33,780 nucleotides of DNA from Gammaproteobacteria bacterium (GTDB lineage Bacteria; Pseudomonadota; Gammaproteobacteria; Arenicellales; JAANXG01). Shown piece by piece: positions 1-7,713 of the stretch. The notes beneath the pieces were generated by a model, which was not told the DNA's origin, ran no database searches, and saw nothing but the letters and a program-made list of their open reading frames with translations. The translations under genes were made by a program, and so were the position numbers. Where the stretch lies: positions 1 to 33,780 of the forward strand of contig JAHEIO010000040.1 of the NCBI GenBank assembly GCA_024639325.1. Reading direction: 5' to 3'. Each line of letters begins with the position of its first letter. Position 1 is the stretch's first letter.

Positions 1-208
1 TTAAGCATGGCAAACATTGAGGTCTATGGATTTGTCCAAAAAACAGTGTGTCTTGGAAACGCCTATCCCGGCGCTGGCTGGTCCAGGCCCCGATGTACTT
101 GGGCTTCATTTGATCCATAGCACCGGCTATGCATCTCACTCCAGCCCGGCGTTCATCGGCACCTGTCCTGCGCAATCGCTCGGGATCCTGGTGAGAAATG
201 CGGGCTAG
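1..208 (+). repeat. MITE-like element, left copy (cut by window edge)
   Basis: This stretch is an inverted copy of 31335-31647. Read in opposite orientations, the two share almost continuous identity, for example around the hairpin CATAGC-ACCG-GCTATG at 116-131. The copy ends at 205-208 in CTAG, preceded by the terminal repeat CCTGGTGAGAAATGCGGG. Compared with the right copy it lacks about 70 internal bases, which in the right copy hold a terminator-like hairpin. Its other end should lie about 38 bases beyond the window start. A 63-codon reading frame crosses it but has no protein-like character, so I treat it as a non-coding, non-autonomous element. The family is not recognised. Confidence 0.75.
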
Positions 209-337
209 CCCCGGGCAGATTCAGATATATTAGTGCTTCTCCCATTGAGGAAGAAGATATAGATCAGCGGTAAGTACCCTCAAATCGGTTCCCTCCCGGA
301 GGGAGAGGGAGATAGGGAAAATTATCTATTGATTGCC
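209..337. other. Short spacer with inverted repeat
   Basis: This gap lies between the left element and the end of the MoaD-like gene. It contains a GC-rich inverted repeat, TCCCTCC/GGAGGGA, near 289-303. That repeat could form a weak hairpin after the minus-strand operon, but it has no clear T-run, so I do not call it a terminator. Confidence 0.3.
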
Positions 338-586
338 TTACCCGCCCTTCAACGGCGGCATGATGGAAATGCTGTCGTTCTCGCCCAGCGTTCGTGATGC
401 GTGCTCGCTTTGCGGCACGACGTCCCCATTCACGGCGATCAGGTAGCGATCCGCCGTCGGAATGCGCAGATGCCGTACGACATCCATGGGCGTCGCATCC
501 GTTTTTACGTCCAGCTCCCGGGGATTGCTGCTATTGGGCGGAAGATGATCCTCCAGCACGCCGGTCACCTTGACCATTATCTTCAT
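338..586 (-). CDS. MoaD/ThiS-family sulfur carrier-like protein
   Basis: This is an 82-residue protein of ubiquitin-like (beta-grasp) type, and it ends in Gly-Gly. In MoaD and ThiS that terminus is adenylated and thiocarboxylated to carry sulfur; MoaD supplies the dithiolene sulfur of molybdopterin. The motif LIAVNGDVV near residues 48-56 and the closing PPLKGG fit the family. It begins 13 bases after the stop of the aldehyde oxidoreductase gene and is surely co-transcribed with it. MoaD-like genes beside AOR genes are a recurrent arrangement, so a role in the tungsto/molybdopterin cofactor is likely, probably as a dedicated paralogue of the housekeeping MoaD. The ATG at 586 has no strong ribosome site; an in-frame ATG three codons later is possible. 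Confidence 0.85.
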   Translation of the reverse strand: MKIMVKVTGVLEDHLPPNSSNPRELDVKTDATPMDVVRHLRIPTADRYLIAVNGDVVPQSEHASRTLGENDSISIMPPLKGG

Positions 587-599
587 CTATCACGTACGA

Positions 600-2423
600 T
601 CACGTGATACCCAGGCGGGCGAGCGTTTCGGGCGTGGGTACGCCGTCGGAAGACCAGCCGCGCTCCGCGTAGTATTCGGGGATCATCCTGCCAAGCTCGC
701 AGACCTTGCCCTTGGCGGTGCCGCTCGGGGCCGGATCGTTGAGCAGGCGCGGCGGCAGGGTGTCGTCCGCGGCGGTCAGGCCGGCGGCCATGTTGAACTG
801 ACGCTCCAGAGTCCAGGTCCGTTCCCCGCACTCCAGGATCCTGTCCTCCGACCAGTCGCCTTCACAAGCGGCGTCCAGCATCTGCTGGTACTGGGGCGCA
901 CCCCAGGCCGATGCCGGGAATAGGCACAGGCCGGTTGAATCGAGCATGGCCACGAAGTCCTGCGACTCCTTGCAAGGCTTGGCCTTGCCGTTGCCACTCT
1001 GGTCGTCCATGTCGACCTCGAAAGTGTCGTGCTTTAGATGGCAGGCACCGCGGTTGGAGGTGGCGTACCCAAGGCCCATGCCCTGTAACGCCCGGGCATC
1101 ATAGCCGGCAAACTCCTGCCCCTTGACGCCCATGAACAGTTCCGGGTGCCCGTATTTTTCGCACATCCGCTTCGAACCCAGACCCAGCACCTGACCGAAA
1201 CCCTCGTATTTGCCGGTCTTCTCCGACATCACGGCAAGCGCCTCCGCGTTGCCGAAGTTCAGCGAAACCCCGTCCGTATCCTCGCCGGTAATCACGCCCA
1301 TCTCGTAAAGTTCCATCGCTGCCGCCAGGGTAACCCCGAAGCTGATCGGGTCCATGCCGTGCTCATTCATCATGTAATTGGCAAAGGTGAGGGCATCGAC
1401 ATCGTCAACCCCAACCACCGGCCCGAAGGCATAGGCGGTTTCGTATTCCAGTCCGCCCGACGCGTGCCAGTACTCCTTACGATTGATAATGGTGAAGTGT
1501 TCCTTGTCGATGTGCGCGATCCGCCCGCAGGCGATGGTGCAGCCGAAGCACGCCTTGTTGGTGATGTAGTTGACGTGCCCGTTGCGTTTCTTCGCTCGTA
1601 CACCGCGGTGATTGATCTTGTAGTAGCCCTCGAACTGCACCTCCTGGAAATTGCGCGTCGGCAGTCCGCCGAATTCCTGCATCGACGACATCATGGCGTT
1701 GGTCCCATGCGTAGTGAGCCCTTTTCTACCGGCATCGTTGACGAGCAGTTCGTTGACCTCCTTGACGACCTGCATGAAACGATCGGGGTCGTCAACGGTC
1801 ACGCCCCGGGTGCCGCGCACGGCGATCGCTTTCAGGTTCTTGGAGCCCATTACTGCGCCCACGCCGGAGCGGCCGGCGGCCCGGTGCAGGTCGTTCACGA
1901 TGCACGCGTAGCGCACACCTCGTTCACCGGCAACGCCGATAGAGGCCACCTTGAGGTGCGGGTTTTGGTGGGTGGATTTGAGCCAGGCCTCTGTATCCCA
2001 GACGGTTTTCCCCCAGAGTTCACCGGCAGGCAGGACCTCCGCGCTGTCGTCCAGGATGTGCAGATAGACCGGCTCGGGCGCTTTACCCTCGAGGATCAGC
2101 AGGTCGTAGCCTGCGTATTTGAGCTCCGCGCCGAACTTGCCGCCCGAGTTGGAGCAGGCAATGGCGTTCGTTAGCGGGCCCTTGGTGATGACCGCGTAGC
2201 GGCCGCTGGTCGATGCCATAGTCCCGGTCAGGGGACCGGTGGCGAAAATCAGGACGTTCTCAGGGCTCATCGCATCCGTCTTCGGATCCATGTTTTCCAT
2301 CAGGTACTTCGACGCGAGTCCTCGTTCACCGATGTACTGAAAAGCCCATTCCATGTTTAGCGGCTCTTCCTTGACCTCCCCGTTCGTCAAATTGATGCGC
2401 AATACTTTTCTTTGCCATCCCAT
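600..2423 (-). CDS. Aldehyde ferredoxin oxidoreductase (AOR family, W/Mo)
   Basis: This 607-residue protein is full length for the family. AORs oxidise aldehydes to carboxylic acids, or run in reverse, at a tungsten (sometimes molybdenum) bis-pterin centre and pass electrons to a ferredoxin. The [4Fe-4S] ligand set is visible as C292-x2-C295-x3-C299, with the distant fourth ligand C500 in the motif DSTGLC. The N-terminal pterin domain (residues about 1-210) has the usual GPLTGT and SGRYAVITKGPLT segments, and EYETAYAFG near 326-334 is also typical. A four-cluster ferredoxin lies upstream and a MoaD-like gene downstream. This resembles the bacterial multi-subunit AORs, but no FAD/NADH subunit is present here. 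The physiological aldehyde cannot be read from sequence. No tungstate transporter lies in the window. Confidence 0.95.
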   Translation of the reverse strand: MGWQRKVLRINLTNGEVKEEPLNMEWAFQYIGERGLASKYLMENMDPKTDAMSPENVLIFATGPLTGTMASTSGRYAVITKGPLTNAIACSNSGGKFGAELKYAGYDLLILEGKAPEPVYLHILDDSAEVLPAGELWGKTVWDTEAWLKSTHQNPHLKVASIGVAGERGVRYACIVNDLHRAAGRSGVGAVMGSKNLKAIAVRGTRGVTVDDPDRFMQVVKEVNELLVNDAGRKGLTTHGTNAMMSSMQEFGGLPTRNFQEVQFEGYYKINHRGVRAKKRNGHVNYITNKACFGCTIACGRIAHIDKEHFTIINRKEYWHASGGLEYETAYAFGPVVGVDDVDALTFANYMMNEHGMDPISFGVTLAAAMELYEMGVITGEDTDGVSLNFGNAEALAVMSEKTGKYEGFGQVLGLGSKRMCEKYGHPELFMGVKGQEFAGYDARALQGMGLGYATSNRGACHLKHDTFEVDMDDQSGNGKAKPCKESQDFVAMLDSTGLCLFPASAWGAPQYQQMLDAACEGDWSEDRILECGERTWTLERQFNMAAGLTAADDTLPPRLLNDPAPSGTAKGKVCELGRMIPEYYAERGWSSDGVPTPETLARLGIT

Positions 2424-2477
2424 GTCAGTTCACCATATTTTTTTAGGGTCTATTGAGTATCTAGTCTGTTCTAGACG

Positions 2478-2525
2478 AAGTCACTACGAGTAGCGAAGCG
2501 ACGCGGCAATCCAGCGGCTGCCGGG
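2478..2525. repeat. Degenerate half-site of REP-like repeat
   Basis: The spacer between the aldehyde oxidoreductase and ferredoxin genes contains GTAGCGAAGCGACGCGGCAA followed by TCCAGCGGCTGCC. This closely matches one arm of the large palindrome at 10470-10558. The partner arm is absent or decayed. It separates two genes that would otherwise look like a tight operon and may affect their relative expression. Confidence 0.55.
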
Positions 2526-2538
2526 CAATCCCCCAACG

Positions 2539-3015
2539 CTAGCCCGAGAACGACGGCAGATGCGTCCGCTCGGCGTAATACTGCATGCGGTCGTAACCGG
2601 TCCAATCTTCGTCGACGTATGTAATGGCGTCGGTCGGACAGGCCTCCGCGCATTTGGGGTCCCCGCCGCAAAGATCGCATTTGACGACGGTTTTTGTTTG
2701 CTTGTCGTAATTGACCGCACCGAATGGACAGGCGATGGTGCATACCTTGCAGCCAACGCAAAGGTCCGCGTGCACATCCTTGGCGCCGGTCTCCGCATTG
2801 ATGGTGATGGCCTCCACCGGGCAGGCATGAAGACACCACGCTTCCGCACACTGGGTGCAGGTAAACGGAATTGCGTAGCGCCCGTGCTCGAATTCGTAGA
2901 TCTTGATGCGTGAGCGCGCCGGATTAAAAGCCCCCGTATGCTCGTAAGAGCAGGCCATTTCGCATTGCAGGCAACTGGTACACTTTGCGGGGTCTATGAG
3001 CAGGGATTTGTGCAT
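2539..3015 (-). CDS. Ferredoxin-type electron-transfer subunit with four [4Fe-4S] clusters
   Basis: This 158-residue protein belongs to the DMSO-reductase iron-sulfur subunit / HycB / CooF type. Sixteen cysteines fall into four motifs: C12-C15-C18-C22, C53-C56-C61-C65, C86-C89-C92-C96 and C113-C116-C122-C126. Each set ends close to proline in the three C-terminal motifs, as in 8Fe-type folds. It has no signal peptide or membrane segment, so it is probably cytoplasmic. The gene lies directly upstream of the aldehyde oxidoreductase on the same strand, so it most likely accepts electrons from that enzyme. The start at 3015 follows a good purine-rich ribosome site (AGGAGAGGA). Confidence 0.9.
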   Translation of the reverse strand: MHKSLLIDPAKCTSCLQCEMACSYEHTGAFNPARSRIKIYEFEHGRYAIPFTCTQCAEAWCLHACPVEAITINAETGAKDVHADLCVGCKVCTIACPFGAVNYDKQTKTVVKCDLCGGDPKCAEACPTDAITYVDEDWTGYDRMQYYAERTHLPSFSG

Positions 3016-3098
3016 TTCCGTCCTCTCCTGATGATTCAGCGTTTTCCTGGAATTGTATCCACGATTGAAGCATGAAGGTAGCCATATTTCCTCTATCG

Positions 3099-4748
3099 CT
3101 ACCTTTGACGGTTCCGCCAGTCCGGCGCCTCGTAAACCGGGGCTTTCGAAGGCGGCAGGGGCTCACGGCCCCGGATCGCATCCGCCAGCTTCTCAGCCAG
3201 CATGATCACCGTGGCATTGAGATTACCGTTGACGATGTTGGGCATGATGGAGGCGTCAGCGACGCGCAGCCCTTCTATACCGTGCAGCCTCGCCCCCGCG
3301 TCCACCACCGACATTTCGTCCGTCCCCATCTTGCAGGTGCAGCTCGGGTGGTATGCGCTCTCGCCTTTCTGCCTGACGAATTCGTCGAGCGCCTCGTCGC
3401 TCTCGGCATCCGGTCCTGGAGCAAGTTCCGGACCGCGCAGGTCGTCGAATGCGCTCTGCGCAAAGATCTCTCGCGTATGGCGGATCCCGTCACGCATGAC
3501 CTGGCGGTCGTGTTCGGTGGAAGTGTAGTTGAACAGGATTCTTGGGGGATCTTTTGGATCCGCGGATCGCAACTCCACCGAGCCTCGGCTGCTCGGTCGC
3601 ATGGGTCCGGTATGCGCCTGGAAACCGTGACCCCCCGCCGGGCTACGGCCATCGTAATTAATGGCGACGGGCAGGAAATGATACTGCAGGTCCGGGTACT
3701 CCACCCCGGCCCGGCTGCGTATGAACCCGCCACTTTCGAACTGGTTCGACGCGCCCCACCCCTTTTTGGTCGTGAGCCACTGCAGCCCGACCTTGAGTTT
3801 GGTTAAAGGTTTAGTCGCGGGGTAGATGGATATGGGCTGCGTGCAACCGTGCTGGATATAGATCTCCAGATGGTCTTGCAGATTGCGGCCCACACCCGGC
3901 AGCTCCGCTTTGACGTCGATGCCCAAGTCATGCAGCCTGCTGCCATCGCCAACGCCGGAAAGGTTCAGCAGTTGAGGCGAATTTATCGCTCCGCCGCACA
4001 GGATGACCTCGCCGGCATCGACATTCTCCACGCTGCCGTTGCGCACGCACTCGATACCCACCGCCTTATTGCCGTCAATTCGGATGCGAGTCACCAGCGT
4101 CCCGAGCCGCAATTCCAGGTTGGGCCGGGACAGCGCCGGTCGCAGATAAGCTTTGGCCACGCTACACCGTTTTCCCTCGTAGGTGGTCATGTCCATAGGC
4201 CCTAGACCTTCCTGCTGAAAGCCGTTCATGTCATCGGTGTACGGATATCCTGCCTGCTCGCCCGCTTCGATGAAGGCCTTGAAAAGCGGATTTTCACAGG
4301 CGCCGGTGGTCACCTTCAAGGGGCCCGAGTCGCCACGATACTCATCGCCACCCTTGAGCCGCGTCTCGGCTTTTCTAAAATAGGGCAGGACATCGCGGTA
4401 AGCCCAGCCCTCGGCGCCCGACGACTGCCAGCCGTCGTAGTCCCTGGCGTTGCCCCGAATGTAGACCATACCGTTGATTGACGAAGACCCGCCGATTACG
4501 CGCCCTCTCGGGCAATACATCCGGCGGTTGTTCATGTGCGGATCGGGTTCGCAGTCGTACGCCCAGTTGTAGCGATCATTTCCCAACGGGTATGAAAATG
4601 CCGCGGGCATGTGAATCATGATGCTCCGGTCTTGCCCCCCGGCCTCGAGCACCAGCACCCGAATCTCCGCATCCTCGCTCAGTCGCGCCGCCAGTACACC
4701 CCCGGCGGACCCGGAGCCGATTACGACGAAGTCATAATGCTTGTTGAT
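3099..4748 (-). CDS. GMC-family FAD oxidoreductase (choline dehydrogenase-like), probable ATC start
   Basis: This is a GMC oxidoreductase of about 549 residues. Such enzymes oxidise alcohols using FAD; choline dehydrogenase is the closest familiar type. The C-terminal active-site segment has YHPSCTCKMG, with the catalytic histidine, and the late NGNLNAT motif. The Rossmann segment YDFVVIGSGSAGG lies in the same frame upstream of the first GTG at 4658, so a start there would cut out the FAD-binding loop. In that frame the only codons between the upstream stop (4764-4766) and the Rossmann segment are TTT GAG GAG TGC CTT ATC AAC AAG CAT TAT. A GAGGAG ribosome site sits six bases before ATC at 4746-4748. 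I therefore place the start at this ATC; a sequence error that removed an ATG is the alternative. The alcohol substrate is unknown. Confidence 0.85.
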   Translation of the reverse strand: MNKHYDFVVIGSGSAGGVLAARLSEDAEIRVLVLEAGGQDRSIMIHMPAAFSYPLGNDRYNWAYDCEPDPHMNNRRMYCPRGRVIGGSSSINGMVYIRGNARDYDGWQSSGAEGWAYRDVLPYFRKAETRLKGGDEYRGDSGPLKVTTGACENPLFKAFIEAGEQAGYPYTDDMNGFQQEGLGPMDMTTYEGKRCSVAKAYLRPALSRPNLELRLGTLVTRIRIDGNKAVGIECVRNGSVENVDAGEVILCGGAINSPQLLNLSGVGDGSRLHDLGIDVKAELPGVGRNLQDHLEIYIQHGCTQPISIYPATKPLTKLKVGLQWLTTKKGWGASNQFESGGFIRSRAGVEYPDLQYHFLPVAINYDGRSPAGGHGFQAHTGPMRPSSRGSVELRSADPKDPPRILFNYTSTEHDRQVMRDGIRHTREIFAQSAFDDLRGPELAPGPDAESDEALDEFVRQKGESAYHPSCTCKMGTDEMSVVDAGARLHGIEGLRVADASIMPNIVNGNLNATVIMLAEKLADAIRGREPLPPSKAPVYEAPDWRNRQR

Positions 4749-4847
4749 AAGGCACTCCTCAAATTAGTTTAATGGAGGTCTGAGTAAAAACTCCTTGGCT
4801 GATGCGATGAAACACCGCACCGCGTTGGAATTTTACTCTGCCGCCCT

Positions 4848-6029
4848 TTACTCTGGAACAGTCAGCGGCAATTCACTCGTGTCGGCCCGGGCCTTTGCAC
4901 TTGGTAACGTCTTCTTTAGCAGGTCCATCACCCGCAGCGCGGTGGCCCGATAGCCGGTCAACTTTCCCCCGAATATGGACACCACTCGGGGCTTCGATTC
5001 ACTGTCGAGGGGTAGCTGGGTTTCCCGGGAGCGCCTGAAAGCCGACTTGCGCGTCGCCGGCAACACCCTCAATCCGGCCCACCGATCCAGCACATCCGTC
5101 GGGCGATCGGGGAAGTAACGACTGTAAACCTCCAGCAGGTAGGAGACTTCTTCCGGCAGGGTTTCGACCGAGCCCGGATCACCCCCATACGGGTGCTCGG
5201 TGGTACCCAGAAGCGTCCTGCGGCCTTTCCAGGGCATGACGAACACGGCTCGCCGGTCGCGAGGCGCCTCGACGTAGTAGCAGCCTTGTTCGATGTCACC
5301 GGGCAGCTCCAGATGCGCACCCTGCACGTTCTCGACGACCAGATTCGGAACCGCGGGGTTGAACTGGTGCGTTATTCGGCTGGCCCAGGGACCGGCTGCA
5401 TTGACCACGGTGGCTGTCTTGCACCGGCTGATTGCCCCATTCGTGCTGTAGCTGACGTCGCAGCCGTGTCGGTTGATCTCGCCGAATTCGAAACGGGCCG
5501 GACACAACAGCGTCGCGCCCAGTCCCTGGGCGGAATCCATCACGGCACGGGTCAGCAGGGCGTCATCGGTCTGCGCGTCCCAATACTGGAACACTTGCCG
5601 CAGACCGTTTGTTCGAAGGCCGTCGAGATCCTGCCACTTACTCCGCGCTACCGAGCTGAACCGGTTGTACTCACCCATGCCGGCCAGTAATGCATACAGC
5701 GACAGGCCCGCCCTGATTTGCCAGGGCCCGCGCGTCGTGTCTTGATAGATGGGAATAAAAAATTTTTGTCGTTTTACCAGGTTCGGCGCGAGCCGCAGCA
5801 GAAGCTCACGTTCGCGGAGCGATTCTCGTACGAGGGAGAATTCGGCGGTCTCAAGATAGCGCAGTCCGCCATGGATAAGTTTGCTAGAACGGCTGGATGT
5901 GCCGGATGCCAGGTCGTTCTGTTCGAGCAGGGCAACCTGGTAACCCGCCGCCGCCGCCGCCTGGGCAACACCCACGCCGTGGATGCCGCCTCCGATGACC
6001 AGTACGTCGCAATCCAGGGTCGAAGGCAT
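4848..6029 (-). CDS. GlpD-like FAD-dependent glycerol-3-phosphate dehydrogenase/oxidoreductase, short form
   Basis: This 393-residue FAD oxidoreductase matches the N-terminal two-thirds of aerobic glycerol-3-phosphate dehydrogenase (GlpD). It has GGGIHGVGVAQ (residues about 13-23), then SGTSSRSSKLIHGGLRYLE, and the late segments AGLRVLPATR and FGGKLTGYRATA. GlpD oxidises sn-glycerol-3-phosphate to dihydroxyacetone phosphate at the membrane and passes electrons to quinone. Typical GlpD proteins run to about 500 residues; this one stops soon after the GGKLTGYR motif and lacks the helical C-terminal domain. No continuation is apparent in the short gap to the GMC gene, so it may be a naturally short subtype. 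Upstream on the same strand is the CBS/PII/DUF1538 cluster, about 115 bases away. Confidence 0.8.
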   Translation of the reverse strand: MPSTLDCDVLVIGGGIHGVGVAQAAAAAGYQVALLEQNDLASGTSSRSSKLIHGGLRYLETAEFSLVRESLRERELLLRLAPNLVKRQKFFIPIYQDTTRGPWQIRAGLSLYALLAGMGEYNRFSSVARSKWQDLDGLRTNGLRQVFQYWDAQTDDALLTRAVMDSAQGLGATLLCPARFEFGEINRHGCDVSYSTNGAISRCKTATVVNAAGPWASRITHQFNPAVPNLVVENVQGAHLELPGDIEQGCYYVEAPRDRRAVFVMPWKGRRTLLGTTEHPYGGDPGSVETLPEEVSYLLEVYSRYFPDRPTDVLDRWAGLRVLPATRKSAFRRSRETQLPLDSESKPRVVSIFGGKLTGYRATALRVMDLLKKTLPSAKARADTSELPLTVPE

Positions 6030-6144
6030 ATTGAATTAGCTTGTATCCGGTTGCCAGGCATTCATACTCTCAAATTAGATCACTAAATCCGAGCTGATGG
6101 TTAGATGTGCGAGTCCGACCCGACGGAATAACCGCCTGGCGGAG

Positions 6145-6555
6145 CTATTCAAGCGCCACCAGCCCGTTCAATACGATCTCATGGTAGCTGACCATGCCGA
6201 TTATCTGCCCGTTTTCGATTACCGGCGCGACGGACAAACCGAAAGTGTCGAACAGTCTGGCACAGTATCTGATATTCATTTCGGGCTCTACCCCGAGCAC
6301 CGGCTTCGACATTACTTCGTACAAGCTCACCCTGCTCCGAGACCGGTTTCGTGCGAGCACTTTTTTTGCCAGATCGGATAACAACACTATTCCGTAGGCG
6401 TCATCGTCGTTGCGCTTATCCACTATGATCGCCCGGACCTCCGACGAATTCATCGCGTTCAAGCCGTCCTTGACCGTAGCCAGTCCATCCATGACCTTGA
6501 ACTTGTTGGACATCACATCTCTTACTCTGATCAGCTTTGCTTTCTTCTTACTCAC
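6145..6555 (-). CDS. CBS-domain pair protein
   Basis: This 136-residue protein is essentially one pair of CBS motifs, with repeats at roughly residues 10-68 and 78-134. Typical pieces are VRDVMSNKFKVM, IVLLSDLAKKVL, YEVMSKPVLGVEP and IIGMVSYHEIV. CBS pairs bind adenine nucleotides and tune partner proteins, often transporters. Its start codon overlaps the stop of the PII-like gene by four bases (ATGA, 6552-6555), so translation is probably coupled. It is the last gene of the DUF1538-DUF1538-PII-CBS cluster. I infer that it is a cytosolic energy or nucleotide sensor for the membrane pair. Confidence 0.88.
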   Translation of the reverse strand: MSKKKAKLIRVRDVMSNKFKVMDGLATVKDGLNAMNSSEVRAIIVDKRNDDDAYGIVLLSDLAKKVLARNRSRSRVSLYEVMSKPVLGVEPEMNIRYCARLFDTFGLSVAPVIENGQIIGMVSYHEIVLNGLVALE

Positions 6556-6908
6556 AGCTTGTCCTCTATGGTATGACTTAGTTGTTCGACCTGGTGAGCC
6601 ACGCCAACGGCGTCCTGCACATCGATTAGTACGGCGATCCCACTGCCCGGCTTATCGTCGAACTCGCCCACCTCGGCAATATGCTCCAGGATGGACCGAC
6701 ACATGTGTTCTTCCACCAGGAACAGCAGCACGTCCCGCTGCGTTTCCAGCGTCAGCCCCATGAATGTTGTCGATTTTTTCAATCCCTCGCCGCGCGCACT
6801 GGTGATAACCGTGGCCCCGGTGGCACCAGCCTCTCTCGCGGCATTCATCACCAGATCGGTGTGGGCATCGTCGGTGAAGGCAATTATAAGTTTGAAACGC
6901 ATGGTCAT
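6552..6908 (-). CDS. PII-like signalling protein
   Basis: This 118-residue protein has the ferredoxin-like layout of PII proteins: a first strand FKLIIAFTD, helix VMNAAREAGATGATVITSARGEG (about 20-42), and the closing segment GSGIAVLIDVQDAVGV (about 88-103). PII proteins bind ATP/ADP and effectors and block or open membrane transporters. The long T-loop with its modifiable tyrosine, seen in GlnB/GlnK, is not evident between about residues 42 and 58, so it belongs to the broader PII-like group. It overlaps the second DUF1538 gene (stop at 6905) and the CBS gene (6552) by four bases each. Gating of the DUF1538 transporter is the natural inference. Confidence 0.82.
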   Translation of the reverse strand: MTMRFKLIIAFTDDAHTDLVMNAAREAGATGATVITSARGEGLKKSTTFMGLTLETQRDVLLFLVEEHMCRSILEHIAEVGEFDDKPGSGIAVLIDVQDAVGVAHQVEQLSHTIEDKL

Positions 6909-7705
6909 TCTCCTGTGTTTTCATTGTCGTCCGAGGGCTCGGTTTCGCGCCTAGAACGCAGGGCCAGCCAGGCGGAACCCTGGGCATAGCCCATCACGGT
7001 AATCATCGGAAACAGGCAGGCGAAAGCGATCAGTCCGAATCCGTCCAGCAGAGGATCTCGGCCCGGCACGGTTTCCGCCAGGCCCAGGCCGAGGGCGGCC
7101 ACGATGGGGACGGTGACCGTCGACGTGGAAACGCCGCCGGAATCGTACGCCAGCGGCACGATCATCCTGGGCGCGAAGTAGGTTTGTATCACGACGAAGA
7201 CGTATCCCGGGATGATAAAGTACTGGATCGGGATCCCCGCCACGATACGCCATGTGCCCAGGGCAATGCCCATGGCAACACCCAGTGCGACGGCTATGCG
7301 GAGACCCCACACGCCGATAGCGCCGCCCGATACCTGATTGGCCTTGATGGCAACCGCTATCAAAGCCGGCTCCGCGATCGTGGTGCTGGCACCGATGCAA
7401 AACGCGAAAAGATAGACCCAGTAGTAGTCGAGCAATCCCGGCACGGCATCGATGGCGTCCCCGACGATGAAGCTCATGTCCGTCAACTGCGTCGCCATCA
7501 GCCTGCCGATCGGGAACAGCGCTTTCTCAAGACCCACCAGAAAAAGTGACAAGCCGACCAGGACGTAGATGAAGCCGATGACCAGCTGGGAGATGTTCTT
7601 CATCTTGCGCCTAATCACCGCGACCTGAAAGATCACGATGATCAGCGCGATGGGCAGCACGTCGATCACGGTCCCGGCAACCGTCTTCATCAGTTCGATC
7701 AACAT
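6905..7705 (-). CDS. DUF1538-family membrane protein, second copy (UmpB-like)
   Basis: This is a polytopic membrane protein of 266 residues. The open frame continues upstream to 8197, but that part is out of register with the first DUF1538 gene and reads as Arg/His-rich shadow sequence. The true start is the ATG at 7703-7705, eight bases after the stop of the first copy. It shares clear segments with that copy: TTIAEPALIAVA, the YDSGG(V)(S/T)TSTVTVP motif, DGFGLIAFA and LFPM. Tandem DUF1538 genes from Halomonas have been reported, as far as I recall, to act together as a two-component cation/proton antiporter (UmpAB). The short C-terminal tail RSRRETEPSDDNENTGE is hydrophilic. A PII-like gene follows with a four-base overlap. 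Confidence 0.88.
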   Translation of the reverse strand: MLIELMKTVAGTVIDVLPIALIIVIFQVAVIRRKMKNISQLVIGFIYVLVGLSLFLVGLEKALFPIGRLMATQLTDMSFIVGDAIDAVPGLLDYYWVYLFAFCIGASTTIAEPALIAVAIKANQVSGGAIGVWGLRIAVALGVAMGIALGTWRIVAGIPIQYFIIPGYVFVVIQTYFAPRMIVPLAYDSGGVSTSTVTVPIVAALGLGLAETVPGRDPLLDGFGLIAFACLFPMITVMGYAQGSAWLALRSRRETEPSDDNENTGE

Positions 7706-7713
7706 ATCCAACG

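Noticed and set aside
17-208. 63-codon frame in the left element
   Set aside because: It lies wholly in a MITE-like repeat, and its counterpart in the right copy changes length and content. No protein-like features.
1146-2174. Long plus-strand frame opposite the aldehyde oxidoreductase
   Set aside because: Antisense shadow of a strongly supported gene; its composition (many Val, His, Asp, Gly) mirrors the coding strand.
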